From Planctomycetaceae bacterium (lineage in GTDB: Bacteria; Planctomycetota; Planctomycetia; Pirellulales; Pirellulaceae), in the NCBI GenBank assembly GCA_024642205.1, contig JAHEBQ010000015.1:1-64000 (forward strand): 64,000 nucleotides of DNA, written 5' to 3'. A model generated the notes under the pieces. The model was given only the letters and a program-made list of their open reading frames with translations. It was not told where the DNA came from and ran no database searches. The position numbers and the translations under genes were made by a program. Below, in pieces: positions 22,959 to 33,641 of this stretch (positions within the stretch are counted from its first letter, which is position 1; every line of letters begins with the position of its first letter).

Positions 22959-23627
22959 ATGGGTGGTAAAAAAACGAGTCTTCAAAACTGTCTGATCGAG
23001 GATAACCAGGGCCTGGTTTACCATTTGGCTTCGCGCATTCATCGCCGGCTACCGGTGCGACACGAATTCGATGACTTGGTTGGATATGGAATGCTCGGAT
23101 TGGCCGAAGCCGCCAAGACGTTTGTTGCGGCTCGAGGCGTGAAGTTTTCAACGTTTGCGTTTTTCCGAATTCGGGGGGCGATTTTCGACGGTGTCGCGAA
23201 AACCGGGTGGATGAGTCGAGGACAGTACAGGCGTCACATGAAGCGAGTGAACGCCGCCCAGGAGCAGAGCGAATCACTGGCAAACGACTCTGGACAAGCC
23301 GGCGGCCAGGACTGGGACTACGCAACGTCGGAAGTGGTTGAGTTGACCCAGGAGCAACTTGAACAGCTTGCCGATTCCGATTCTACGGGGCCAGCGATTG
23401 TGTCCAAAGATGAGGCGACGGCCATTCTTTGCCGATGTGTAGATGCACTTCCTCGCCGGGAGTGCCGCTTAATCATGATGGTGTACTTTGAAGGCTTTTC
23501 GTTGCAGGAAGCAGCAGAAAGGATTGGCATTAGCAAGAGTTGGGCCAGTCGACTCCACGCCAAGACTCTGCAAAGACTGGGAGCGGAAATCAACCGCTGG
23601 AATAATGACGCTGGCGATCCAGATTGA
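22959..23627 (+). CDS. sigma-70 family RNA polymerase sigma factor (FliA/WhiG-like)
   Basis: DNQGLVYHLASRIHRRLPVRHEFDDLVGYGMLGLAEAAKTF...FSTFAFFRIRGAIFDGVA (region 2) and LIMMVYFEGFSLQEAAERIGISKSWASRLHAKTLQRL (region 4). Confidence 0.92.
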   Translation: MGGKKTSLQNCLIEDNQGLVYHLASRIHRRLPVRHEFDDLVGYGMLGLAEAAKTFVAARGVKFSTFAFFRIRGAIFDGVAKTGWMSRGQYRRHMKRVNAAQEQSESLANDSGQAGGQDWDYATSEVVELTQEQLEQLADSDSTGPAIVSKDEATAILCRCVDALPRRECRLIMMVYFEGFSLQEAAERIGISKSWASRLHAKTLQRLGAEINRWNNDAGDPD

Positions 23628-23794
23628 CGTTGGAACAATCGTTGAAAAGCAAAATCATGTTATTGATCAGTTGCATTCCCGATACGTGACAATCAGAATG
23701 CAAACTGTAGGCAACACACCGGCAATCCGATGCTTCGAATGCGCATTCAAGACAGCGCTTGGAAGACAGCTCAACGGGAAAGGCTGATATACCG

Positions 23795-24868
23795 ATGGAA
23801 GAGATCGTCGATTTCGAATACCTGCTTCGTCCAATTGATGAACCGGTAGCATCGCCCCGAATTGAGCGATTTGAGATTCGTAGTAAAAGGAATGCCGAAT
23901 ACGACAAGGAAGAGAAATATCGCAATTTCATGGACTACGGTCCGGAGTTTGGTGAAGAGAAATCTCCCGAACCTGCGGATTGGTCGGCATTTATTCGCGA
24001 ATGCGAAGCTCATCTTGCAAGAAAATCCAAGGATCTCTGGGTTTGTGCCTGGTATACCGAGGCCTTGTTGATTCGCAATGGGTTTCCTGGCCTGGCGGCA
24101 GGGTTGAATTTGTCGAAACAAATGGTGGAGCGGTATTGGGATCAAATCGAACCCAACCCCCAAGCCGAGGACGGAGTCGAAGATACGGTCAAGATGTTCG
24201 CCGGTTTGAACAACGGGACCACCTTTATCGACCGATTGATGATGACACCGATTACCGCGGCTGCTGGCGATCATGCACCACTTACCTGCGCAACAATTGA
24301 CGAGGTAGATGGGGCGATCAAGGCAAAAATGATTGCCTGTTCTGATTCGGCATTCCAGCAAGCCCTGGGAATTGGAATTCGCGATTCCATTGCCAATTTT
24401 CAGGAACTCTGTGAAACGTTCAAACAAAAATGTGGCGACGATGCTCCGCCAGCAGCCAAGGTGCGCGAGGCACTCGGCAACTGCGAAAAACGAATTCTGG
24501 AAATCTATCCTTCATTGGTCGCGCTGGATGAAACTGAGGAAGCTGTCGATTCATCGGAAACAGGATTGGTGGAAAACAAAAGTGGGTCTGGCGGCGCTAT
24601 GGCTGGCGGCGGGAATCATGTCCAGAGTCGGGAAGAGGCATTCAAGCTGTTGGAGCAAGTGAGCAAGTTTTTTCGTGAGAATGAGCCTTCCTCACCGGTA
24701 TCCTATGCACTGATCCAGGCGGTACGATGGGGTCGGATGTCGCTTCCCGATCTCCTCAATGATTTGGTCGAAGACGGTGACGTCAAATCTCAGATCTTCA
24801 AGCTCACAGGAATAAAAGGCCGTGTAGGCGAAGATGCTGATGGCCTTGAGGAAGCCGATGAATCCTAG
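23795..24868 (+). CDS. tssA: T6SS TssA (ImpA N-terminal domain)
   Basis: Acidic N-term, DWSAFIRECEAHLARKSKDLWVCAWYTEALLIRNGFPGLAAGLNLSKQMVERYWDQIEP; C-term NEPSSPVSYALIQAVRWGRMSLPDLL. Confidence 0.93.
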   Translation: MEEIVDFEYLLRPIDEPVASPRIERFEIRSKRNAEYDKEEKYRNFMDYGPEFGEEKSPEPADWSAFIRECEAHLARKSKDLWVCAWYTEALLIRNGFPGLAAGLNLSKQMVERYWDQIEPNPQAEDGVEDTVKMFAGLNNGTTFIDRLMMTPITAAAGDHAPLTCATIDEVDGAIKAKMIACSDSAFQQALGIGIRDSIANFQELCETFKQKCGDDAPPAAKVREALGNCEKRILEIYPSLVALDETEEAVDSSETGLVENKSGSGGAMAGGGNHVQSREEAFKLLEQVSKFFRENEPSSPVSYALIQAVRWGRMSLPDLLNDLVEDGDVKSQIFKLTGIKGRVGEDADGLEEADES

Positions 24869-25291
24869 GTCGTCGGCAGGAAAGCCTCGCCAATCCGCCC
24901 CGGATGCGTTTCGCCCACGATTTGAACAGCCGACCGCCGCGTCCGACAACGGTGGCGGCGGTGTCGAAAATCGGTAATGGCCGCTGAAGGACGACGTTCG
25001 ATGTGGATGTTGACGTTGGTCAGAGGCGACGACATGAATTCCGGCCGGCAGCGAATTTTGCGGGCAATGTTTGCTATCAGACTTTTGTATCGCTAGAATC
25101 GACGGAAACCAGAACCGGTGCGGAGCTCTCATCCGGTCGTACATCGATGGAAGCTTGATCCTGTTGATCAACACCCCAATCCGTTGTGCCCGAAATCCCG
25201 TTTCCGACAGTGCATTCGTTGATGAGTCGTTTTCAGAATATTATCACTTTGACAACAGTCGTTTTTCTCGAATCAAATAAAGGTTAGCAGT

Positions 25292-25876
25292 ATGAGCGAG
25301 AGCCATCAGGAAAAAATTCAGAGATTTCGCAAGCCTCGTGTTCACATCAAGTATGAAGTCGAAACCGGCGGAGCGCAGCTCAAGGTGGACCTGCCTTTTG
25401 TGGTCGGTGTCATGGGTGATTTTTCGGGAGATCCGACGGGCGAAATCAAGTCGCTGGACGATCGCAGTTTTACCCAGATTGATCGGAACAACTTTGATGA
25501 CGTATTGCGCAAGATGAAACCGGGGCTGGAATTCCGGGTGGATAATACGCTCGGGGATGGCTCAGACGAACTGGCCGTCAAGCTGGCGTTCGAGTCAATG
25601 GATGATTTTGACCCAACCAATGTTGCCAAGCAGATTCCAGCTCTTAAAACGCTGATGGATACGCGTTCCAAGCTTCGTGACTTGATTGGTAAAGTCGACC
25701 GCAGCAAAAACCTGGAATCGCTCCTTGAATCGGTCCTTCAAAACGAAGAGGAGCGGACAAAACTCGCCGCCGAATTGGGCCTCGGTGGATCTGCCGAATC
25801 TTCCGCTCCGGAACCTGCCAGTGATGCAGGGGGTGGAGACGATGGTGGCGGTGATGCGGAAGACAGTGATCAATAG
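25292..25876 (+). CDS. tssB: T6SS sheath small subunit TssB/VipA
   Basis: [58 protein letters not shown]; acidic Gly-rich tail. Confidence 0.97.
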   Translation: MSESHQEKIQRFRKPRVHIKYEVETGGAQLKVDLPFVVGVMGDFSGDPTGEIKSLDDRSFTQIDRNNFDDVLRKMKPGLEFRVDNTLGDGSDELAVKLAFESMDDFDPTNVAKQIPALKTLMDTRSKLRDLIGKVDRSKNLESLLESVLQNEEERTKLAAELGLGGSAESSAPEPASDAGGGDDGGGDAEDSDQ

Positions 25877-25932
25877 AAGTCTGATGGTTTCCTCGGCAAG
25901 AATTATCCAGCATTTTAGTTTTGGGAGAAGCA

Positions 25933-27435
25933 ATGAGTTCCGGCGAAAAAAAAACACAAGGATCGACCACTCAGACCGAAGGTGTCAGTCTGCTTGATCA
26001 GGTTTTACAGAACACGAAGCAAACGGAGCCTGACTACGCCACGGAAATGATCAAATCATTGACCGAACAGGCGCTCCAGGGAACGTTGACTTACGACAAG
26101 AACGTTTCCAAGTCGATCAAGAAAGCGATTGCCAAGATCGACGAAAAAGTGTCAGAGCAGCTGGCGAAAGTCATTCACAACGAGAAATTCCAAAAGCTGG
26201 AAGGGAGTTGGAGGGGACTGAAATACTTGATTTCCAATTCATTGACTGGACCCGATTTGAAAATCAAGGTTCTCGATGTACGCAAGAAAGAACTGATCAA
26301 GGACCTTGAGGACAATATCGAATCCAGTTGCGTTTGGAACAAGCTTTATTCGGCAGAATTCGATATGTCTGGCGGGCAGCCTTTTGGCGCCGTGATCGGA
26401 GATTATGAGTTTGCCAACGATCCGGAAGACCTGTTTCTGCTGGAACAAATGTCTCACGTGGCGGCTGCCGCATTTGCGCCGTTTTTGACGTCTGCGTCCC
26501 ATAAACTGCTTCAGCTGGACGACTGGGGTGAATTATCGAACGTGGACCGCAAAGGGAACCTGCTCGACACGTTTGACGGCGTCGAATATGCCAAGTGGAA
26601 AGGATTTCGGGACAGCGAAGATGCACGCTACGTTTGCCTGACGATGCCGCGAACATTGGCCAGACTCCCCTATGGTGAAGGTGGAAAAAAGGTTGACGAG
26701 TCCATTCTGAATTTCCAGGAACTGCCGTTGGGCAAAGACGGAAAACCGAAAGAAGCCGATCACCATGACTTCTGCTGGATGAGTACCGCCTATGTATTGG
26801 GTGCTCGACTGACCGATGCCTATTCGCAAACTGGATTCTGCACGGCCATTCGCGGAAGGCACAGTGGTGGTGCCGTGGAGGGGCTGCCGGCCTACATCTT
26901 CAAGACCGATGAAGGTGATCTGGACTTGAAATGCCCCACAGAAATCGCGATCGGCGATCGACTGGAAGCGGAATTGGGAACCTGCGGGTTTTTGCCTCTG
27001 GTTCACTACAAGAATACGGATTATGCCGTGTTCGTTGGCGCACAGTCGGCTCAAAAACCCAAGGCCTATGCAGGCAAGGGAGGCAAAGATGCCTCCGAGA
27101 ATGCTCAAATCTCGGCTCGACTGCCCTATATCATGGCGTCGTCCCGGTTTGCACATTATCTCAAGTCAATTGCACGTGACTGGATCGGCAGCTTCAAAGA
27201 AACCGCTGACCTCCAGAGAGAACTGGAGAATTGGATCAGCAACTACGTCAGTGACACCGCCGAAGGCAAGCAGCGTGCCATCTATCCATTGCGTGAGGCC
27301 AAGATCATGGTCGAACCCATCAAGGGAAAATCGGGTGCCTACAACGCCGTTGCTCACTTGCGTCCCTGGTTGCAGATGGAGGAACTGACCGCGTCACTTC
27401 GAATGGTTGCGAGAATTCCCGGCGGCGAAGGTTAG
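25933..27435 (+). CDS. tssC: T6SS sheath large subunit TssC/VipB
   Basis: VIHNEKFQKLEGSWRGLKYLI, FGAVIGDYEF, SRFAHYLKSIARDWIGSF, LRPWLQMEELTASLRMVARIP. Confidence 0.97.
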   Translation: MSSGEKKTQGSTTQTEGVSLLDQVLQNTKQTEPDYATEMIKSLTEQALQGTLTYDKNVSKSIKKAIAKIDEKVSEQLAKVIHNEKFQKLEGSWRGLKYLISNSLTGPDLKIKVLDVRKKELIKDLEDNIESSCVWNKLYSAEFDMSGGQPFGAVIGDYEFANDPEDLFLLEQMSHVAAAAFAPFLTSASHKLLQLDDWGELSNVDRKGNLLDTFDGVEYAKWKGFRDSEDARYVCLTMPRTLARLPYGEGGKKVDESILNFQELPLGKDGKPKEADHHDFCWMSTAYVLGARLTDAYSQTGFCTAIRGRHSGGAVEGLPAYIFKTDEGDLDLKCPTEIAIGDRLEAELGTCGFLPLVHYKNTDYAVFVGAQSAQKPKAYAGKGGKDASENAQISARLPYIMASSRFAHYLKSIARDWIGSFKETADLQRELENWISNYVSDTAEGKQRAIYPLREAKIMVEPIKGKSGAYNAVAHLRPWLQMEELTASLRMVARIPGGEG

Positions 27436-27667
27436 TCGTTAGCCTGGGCGACCCGATGCGATTTTGCAGGGAAGTTGTTGGCGGATGGGGTGACCGGGTG
27501 CGACGTGGGTCGCATCCGGAAACTCGTTGTTGGAAATACGAATATGCGACACCGTGCAATGTTGAAAATCAATATCCAGAATTGAATTCCCGATCGCCCG
27601 GGATTGCGTACGGCTCATGTGCGTGAGTTTTGTCCCGGTAACCTCCTTGTCAGTCAAGAAAAGTTCG

Positions 27668-29281
27668 ATGAATCAAAGTGAGGGAGCATCCGCCCACCCA
27701 AATGCCGAGATTGTTGAACAGACGCAACTGGATACCCAACCGGCAAACGAACGTTTTTCGATTCTGGATTCAGTTTTTTCCGTCGATAAGGACCCGTCCC
27801 GTGGGCAGAATCAACTGCGTGGTTTCCTCGTCGAAAGGTCCGACTTGCGTGCCCTGGAAGCCTGGCTGGGACGGAGCATTTCGCTCGACCGCGATACCAA
27901 GGAGGGCCTTGCGAATCGGTTGAATCAAGACGTTGCGGAGATCGATCGACTGCTCAACTCACAGGTTAATGCAGTCATCCACCATCCCCGGTTTCAAAAG
28001 CTGGAGGCTTCCTGGCGGGGGCTGAAATACCTGCACAATGTCCTGGTGAGAGAATACGATCCGGCAGGCTCCGAAGTCAAAATCAAGATCCTCGATGTCA
28101 GCTGGCAGGAACTTGAAAGGGATTTCGAGTCGGCGTGGGATGTCCAGCAGAGCTCACTGTTTTACAAGATTTACGAACAGGAGTTCGGGCAGGCCGGTGG
28201 CGAACCTTTTGGTTTGTTGATCGGCGATTATGAAATCAAACCTCCAGACGTCGCCGGCCATTCACACGATGACTTTTCCATCCTCAGCAGCATTGCCGAG
28301 GTCGCGGCGTCGGCGTTCAGTCCGTTTGTGGCCAATGCCTCGCCTGAGCTGTTTCAATTGAGCGATTTCGGTGAATTGGAAGAGGTCCAGGATCTGGCCG
28401 ATGTATTCCACGGTCCTGGTGCGGCGCGCTGGCAGAGCCTGTGCCGCAAAGAGGACTCGCGGTTCATTGGGCTTGCCATGCCAAAAGTCCTGATGCGTTT
28501 GCCTTACGAAGATCGTCCCGACTCGGCCATCGCACGCGAACAACAACGAAGTGGTGATGCCAGCCACCGGTTGAACGAGTTCTGCTTTCGAGAAGATGTT
28601 CGCGGGCCGGATACTGGTAACAACCTGTGGGGAGGGGCGGCGTTTGTACTCGCGGGCGTTGTGTTGCGGGCATTTTGTCGAACGGGCTGGCTTACGGATA
28701 TTCGTGGAGTCCAGCGAAACGACGATGGTGGCGGTTTGGTCGACGATCTTCCCACGGAATTCAACCGGACCGACTCACCAGGCGTGTCGCCCAAGATCTC
28801 CACCGACGTGATCATCACGGATCAAACGGAAAAAGAGCTGACCGACCTTGGATTTATTCCGCTGTGTTCCTGCTACGACACCGGGTATAGCGCCTTTTAT
28901 TCGACCCGGTCGATTCAAATCGCCCAGGAATACAACGATGAGTTGGCGAACTTGAACGCCCGTGTCTCTTCCATGATTTATACGATGCTGTGTGCATCCC
29001 GTTTTGCCCACTATTTGAAAAAGATCGGCCGCGATATGGTCGGTCGGCACGGTGAAGCCGACGACATCGAACGTGAAATGCAGAACTGGATAACAAATTT
29101 TGTGACTGCCGATATGTCGGCGTCCACTTCCACCAAAGCCAGGTATCCGTTAGCCAATGCGAATGTTTCGGTGCGGTCCGTGCCCGGAAAAAGTGGAGTC
29201 TATCGCTCGATTTTCCACCTTCAACCACACTATGAAATTGAAGGACTGAGTGCGGCAATTCGATTGGTAACTGAACTTTAG
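27668..29281 (+). CDS. tssC: second TssC/VipB paralogue
   Basis: VIHHPRFQKLEASWRGLKYLHN, PFGLLIGDYEI, SRFAHYLKKIGRDMVGRH, FHLQPHYEIEGLSAAIRLVTEL. Confidence 0.95.
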   Translation: MNQSEGASAHPNAEIVEQTQLDTQPANERFSILDSVFSVDKDPSRGQNQLRGFLVERSDLRALEAWLGRSISLDRDTKEGLANRLNQDVAEIDRLLNSQVNAVIHHPRFQKLEASWRGLKYLHNVLVREYDPAGSEVKIKILDVSWQELERDFESAWDVQQSSLFYKIYEQEFGQAGGEPFGLLIGDYEIKPPDVAGHSHDDFSILSSIAEVAASAFSPFVANASPELFQLSDFGELEEVQDLADVFHGPGAARWQSLCRKEDSRFIGLAMPKVLMRLPYEDRPDSAIAREQQRSGDASHRLNEFCFREDVRGPDTGNNLWGGAAFVLAGVVLRAFCRTGWLTDIRGVQRNDDGGGLVDDLPTEFNRTDSPGVSPKISTDVIITDQTEKELTDLGFIPLCSCYDTGYSAFYSTRSIQIAQEYNDELANLNARVSSMIYTMLCASRFAHYLKKIGRDMVGRHGEADDIEREMQNWITNFVTADMSASTSTKARYPLANANVSVRSVPGKSGVYRSIFHLQPHYEIEGLSAAIRLVTEL

Positions 29282-29306
29282 CCCACCCGTTGATTCAGGA
29301 GAAGGC

Positions 29307-30122
29307 ATGAATGCGATTGAATACTTGAACGCCGACGATTTGACGTCGGCTCTCTCTTCTACCAAGCAACTGATCCGTTCCCAACCAACCAACCATGAAG
29401 CGCGTGGTTTACTCGCACAGTTGTTCTGCTTCGCGAGTGACTGGGAACGGGCGGACAAACAACTTGAAACGTTGGGACAACAGAATACGGAATTGCTGGT
29501 TGGGACCGGGTTGTTGCGTCAGCTCGTTCGAGGAGAAATCGCCAGAAAGCAGTTTTATGAAGAAGGTCGCATGCCTGAACTGTCGAGTGATCCAGACGAC
29601 AACATTGCGGCGATCCTTGAGGCGCTGCTTTGCATCCGTGAAGGCAGATTTGACGAAGCGGCCACGAAGCTGAAGCCTGTTCATGCCCATACCGATGAAT
29701 TGCGGGGCAAGGTCAATGGAGTCGAGTTTGAGGGAGGCCGTGATTTGGACGATGTCGTGAGCGGTTTTTTTGAAGTTCTGACAACCAACGGAAAATTCTA
29801 TTGGCTCCCGATGGACGAAGTGATCTACATCAATTTCCGCGGTTACGAGAGGCTGCAGGACAGGATTTGGCGAAGCGCCACGATCCGAGTCGAAGGGTTT
29901 AATACAGAAGGTGAAGTCTATTTCCCTGTGTGCTACTGGTGTGATCCGGATGTGTGGTCCACGCGTGCCGACGACCAGGTAAAACTGGGACGAAAGACAG
30001 ATTGGTACGCCGCGACGACCCACTCTCCAGTTCGCGGGATGGGCCAAAAACTATACGTGTTCGGTGACCAGGAGTATTCCATTCTCGACCTGGAGTCGTA
30101 TCAAGGCCCCCGATCGGAATAA
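29307..30122 (+). CDS. tagJ: T6SS accessory protein TagJ/ImpE
   Basis: TPR-like N-term; FYWLPMDEVIYINFRGYERLQDRIWRSATIRV...GEVYFPVCYW, position between tssC and tssE. Confidence 0.92.
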   Translation: MNAIEYLNADDLTSALSSTKQLIRSQPTNHEARGLLAQLFCFASDWERADKQLETLGQQNTELLVGTGLLRQLVRGEIARKQFYEEGRMPELSSDPDDNIAAILEALLCIREGRFDEAATKLKPVHAHTDELRGKVNGVEFEGGRDLDDVVSGFFEVLTTNGKFYWLPMDEVIYINFRGYERLQDRIWRSATIRVEGFNTEGEVYFPVCYWCDPDVWSTRADDQVKLGRKTDWYAATTHSPVRGMGQKLYVFGDQEYSILDLESYQGPRSE

Positions 30123-30182
30123 AAAGGCTCCTGTCAATGTTCGTTCCCTCCACTATCGTTAAACGGCAAACCGACAACCACC

Positions 30183-30665
30183 ATGGCAAAAATCCGCGAC
30201 AGTGACCAGTTACTTCCCTCTGTTTACGATCGCCTGATCGACAATGATCCGTCTAGTCTCGAAGAAAGTCAGGGCTCTCGGAGCCAGGTGTTATTTGAAC
30301 TGAAACAAAGCGTTCGACGCGATTTGCAGAATTTGCTCAACACGCGTTGGAAATGCGTCAGCTGGCCTCCCGATTATGAAGAATTGGAGTTGTCGCTGAT
30401 CAACTACGGGATACCGGATTTCTCAGGCGTTAACATGGGCGGTCCGGAAGCCCAGAAACGATTGATTGAAATCGTTGAACGGGCGATCGAGTTCTTTGAA
30501 CCCCGGTTCCATCGTTTCTCGCTTTTGCCTTCGACGAACAGGAATGATTACGATCGGACGCTTCGATTCAAGATTGACGGGTTCTTGAAAGCGGAACCGT
30601 CACCGGAGCCAGTTTCCTACGACACCACGATGGACGTCAGCTCGGCCCAATTCAAAGTGAGCTAA
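30183..30665 (+). CDS. tssE: T6SS baseplate TssE (gp25-like)
   Basis: SVRRDLQNLLNTRWKC...ELSLINYGIPDFSGVN..IVERAIEFFEPRF gp25-family pattern. Confidence 0.95.
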   Translation: MAKIRDSDQLLPSVYDRLIDNDPSSLEESQGSRSQVLFELKQSVRRDLQNLLNTRWKCVSWPPDYEELELSLINYGIPDFSGVNMGGPEAQKRLIEIVERAIEFFEPRFHRFSLLPSTNRNDYDRTLRFKIDGFLKAEPSPEPVSYDTTMDVSSAQFKVS

Positions 30666-30667
30666 AC

Positions 30668-32524
30668 ATGAGCGACGAATTACTCGATCTTTACAATCGC
30701 GAGCTGGCCTATTTTCGCCAGCTTGCGGGTAGTTTTGCTGACAAGCACCCCAAAATCGCTGGCCGCCTGCGTCTCAGTGAACGGGTGGAAGATCCGCATG
30801 TTTCCCGACTCATTGAAGCGTTTGCCTACCTCAACGCGCGGGTAAGGTTGAAAATCGAGGATGAATTCCCGGAACTTTGTGAAGCAATTCTCAATGTTCT
30901 GTACCCCGAGTACCTGGCGCCCTTTCCGTCCTGTTCCATCGTGAGGTTTGAACTCCAGAAGTCGCAATTTGAATTGACAAACGGCTACAGGTTGCCGCGA
31001 AAAACCAATCTGACAACGCAAGAGATTGACGGCCAACCCTGCAGATTTCGGACATGTTACCCGGTCGAAACCTGGCCATTTTCACTGCATTCGGCCAAAG
31101 TCGAAACGCCACCGTTTCATGTCCCGCCGACTCCATTCTCTCAGCAGGCCAAAGGGATTGTACGTCTTGAGTTGAAGATGTATTCGGATCGAGTGAAGTT
31201 CCAGCAACTTCCCATGGAGAAACTGCGAGTCTTTCTCAATGGCGATTCGCGATATGTCTTTGATTTATACGAGTTGATTCTGAACAACTCGATCGGCGTT
31301 GTGATCGCGGCCTCGGACGGGGATCAAAAACCGGCGACGCTGCCGGCCGACTGCTTGGCACCGGTTGGTTTTGAATTCGACGAATGTCTGATTGATTATT
31401 CAGCCAAAAGCCGGATGGGATATCATTTGTTGACCGAGTTCTTTGCTTTCCCGTACAAGTTTCTTTTTTTTGATATCAACGGTATTGACCCCGGATTGCT
31501 CGCTCGTGTCGGACAAGGATCAACTCTGTGCATCTATATATTTCTGAACGAGATTCATCGCAATCTCGAAAACCTTCCGCCCAGCACATTTCAACTCGGT
31601 GCAACCCCGGCAATCAATCTTTTTGAACAGCGCTGCGAGCCGATTCGGATCTCGTCGACTCGGTCAGAGTTTCGCGTCATCCCGGATGCCCGCCGCCCCC
31701 TCGCCAACGAGGTCTATTGCGTCAACCGCGTTATGGTTACCAGCCAGGAACGTCAAAATATTGAGCTGTTCCCGTTTTATTCTGCCAATCACCGAAACGC
31801 CGAAACAAAGCCCTGTTTCTGGTTCGGAAAACGACTGAAGACCGAAATCGTCGCGGACCAGTTCAATACGTCGGAGGATCTCGGATCGGACGTCTTCCTG
31901 AGCCTGGTTGGATTGGATGCCAACAACAAAGCGCGTGAATTTGACAGCTGGACGATGGACGTTGAGGCGACCTGTTTCAACCGGGATTATCCCAACCGAT
32001 TGCCGACCAGCACAAAAATGACTGCGGAGTCTGGCACGGCGATGGTTTTGACGAATTGTCTGGTCCACCCGACTGAAACCGTCCGCCCGGACTTGCGCGA
32101 TGAAGCCTACTGGCGACTGATCTCGCACCTGTCGCTGAACCATATTTCTCTGGCGCAAAACGACAGCAACACGGAATCACTGAAAGAGATCATTCGCCTC
32201 TATAATTTTTCAAAACAACGAGCTGGTGACGCGATGGTCGATGGGCTGGTTGATATCAACACACGCCGAATCGTCAGCCGACTTGTCTGCCGGGACGGAA
32301 GTCCGCTTTCGTCGGGATTCTGCAAAGGGACAGAAATCGAAATTATCCTGAACGAGGAGAAGTTCAGTGGTGGTGGCCATTTTCTGTTTGGGTCTGTTCT
32401 CGATCGCTTCTTTTCACTTTATGCCTCAATCAATTCATTTACGAAGACGGTTTTGCGTACCCAACAACAGGAGCAGGTGATTTGTGAGTGGCCTCCCCGG
32501 ACAGGAGAATCGAATCATGTCTGA
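30668..32524 (+). CDS. tssF: T6SS baseplate TssF (VasA/ImpG)
   Basis: LLDLYNRELAYFRQLAGSFADKHPKIAGRLRLSERVEDPHVSRLIEAFAYLNARVRLKIEDEFPEL. Confidence 0.97.
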   Translation: MSDELLDLYNRELAYFRQLAGSFADKHPKIAGRLRLSERVEDPHVSRLIEAFAYLNARVRLKIEDEFPELCEAILNVLYPEYLAPFPSCSIVRFELQKSQFELTNGYRLPRKTNLTTQEIDGQPCRFRTCYPVETWPFSLHSAKVETPPFHVPPTPFSQQAKGIVRLELKMYSDRVKFQQLPMEKLRVFLNGDSRYVFDLYELILNNSIGVVIAASDGDQKPATLPADCLAPVGFEFDECLIDYSAKSRMGYHLLTEFFAFPYKFLFFDINGIDPGLLARVGQGSTLCIYIFLNEIHRNLENLPPSTFQLGATPAINLFEQRCEPIRISSTRSEFRVIPDARRPLANEVYCVNRVMVTSQERQNIELFPFYSANHRNAETKPCFWFGKRLKTEIVADQFNTSEDLGSDVFLSLVGLDANNKAREFDSWTMDVEATCFNRDYPNRLPTSTKMTAESGTAMVLTNCLVHPTETVRPDLRDEAYWRLISHLSLNHISLAQNDSNTESLKEIIRLYNFSKQRAGDAMVDGLVDINTRRIVSRLVCRDGSPLSSGFCKGTEIEIILNEEKFSGGGHFLFGSVLDRFFSLYASINSFTKTVLRTQQQEQVICEWPPRTGESNHV

Positions 32525-33575
32525 CGGCCAAAACGATGCCACTCCGCTCTCTCGGCTGGTCGAACGACCATTTGAGTATGATTTCGTGCAGGCGGTCAGA
32601 CTGCTAGAGGATTACGGCGGAAACGGGCATCCCCAGGGACACCCGGTTGGCTATGACAATGCGCCGGAAAATGAAGCCGTTCGCTTTCTTGTCTCGCCGT
32701 CGCTGCGGAATTCATCGAGCCAGATTGTCGGCGTCAGGCTGGCCGAAGATGACAACAATATCTACGAATTGACGGTACCGTTTATTGGAATGGTGGGGGC
32801 AAATGGTGTTTTGCCTCGGCATTATTCCCAGGCCGTCATCAGCCGGATAAAGCAACATGATTACGCGATGCTCGACTTTCTGGATCTGTTTCATCATCGC
32901 ATCATTTCCATGTTTTTTCGGGCGAGCGTCAAATACCGGTTGCCCTACGTTTATCAATCAATCCAAAACCGGTCCACATCCAGCGATGATTCAATCACGC
33001 AGGCGCTGCGTTGTTTGGTTGGCCTTGGCAATCCGGGTCTGAAACGACAACTTTCGATTCCCGATAACAATTTCCTGTATTACGGCGGCCACTATGCGGA
33101 CGACAAACCAACGGGTCATTCGCTCGAACGAATCGTCCAGGACTTCATCGGGCTGCCGGCGAAGATTTTGCAGTTTCAATTTGAATGGCTGTATATCGAT
33201 CCGAGTGAACAGTCGAGCCTCTCATCTGCGGCCAACAACAATTGCCTGGGTTGGGACGTGGTCATCGGTGAACGCGTGCCGTCGATGCAAAACCGGTTTC
33301 GGGTTCGGGTCGGCCCTGTTCGCTGGCCTGAGTTTGTCGAACTTCTGCCTCGCTCCGTGCAAGTCAAGCAGTTGGCCGACCTGGTTCGCGTTTATGTCGG
33401 AGTCAGTCTGGACTTTGATCTACAAGTCGCCGTTGAGGGCCGTGAAATACCCAAACTGGTTTTTTCAGAGACCCAACCACCGCAACTGGGTTGGACGACG
33501 TGGCTTTTTTCCGATCCGCTGGAGGCGGTTGTAGACGACGCCGTTTTCGATATCTCATCGTTTGGACCACGGTAG
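32517..33575 (+). CDS. tssG: T6SS baseplate TssG (ImpH/VasB)
   Basis: RPFEYDFVQAVRLLEDYGG..., PFIGMVGANGVLPRHYSQAVISR...ALDFLDLFHHRIISMFFRA-type motif; ATG overlaps the tssF stop by 8 bp. Confidence 0.96.
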   Translation: MSDGQNDATPLSRLVERPFEYDFVQAVRLLEDYGGNGHPQGHPVGYDNAPENEAVRFLVSPSLRNSSSQIVGVRLAEDDNNIYELTVPFIGMVGANGVLPRHYSQAVISRIKQHDYAMLDFLDLFHHRIISMFFRASVKYRLPYVYQSIQNRSTSSDDSITQALRCLVGLGNPGLKRQLSIPDNNFLYYGGHYADDKPTGHSLERIVQDFIGLPAKILQFQFEWLYIDPSEQSSLSSAANNNCLGWDVVIGERVPSMQNRFRVRVGPVRWPEFVELLPRSVQVKQLADLVRVYVGVSLDFDLQVAVEGREIPKLVFSETQPPQLGWTTWLFSDPLEAVVDDAVFDISSFGPR

Positions 33576-33641
33576 CCCGTCAATATCGAACCATTACCGG
33601 CGAAAAAACAATTAACCAAATTCTGATGCAAGGACAATCAA

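Noticed and set aside
24869-25291. Possible small gene or ncRNA between tssA and tssB
   Set aside because: No convincing ORF, terminator or conserved structure could be recognised by eye
26533-27156. Minus-strand 207-aa ORF
   Set aside because: Antisense to tssC
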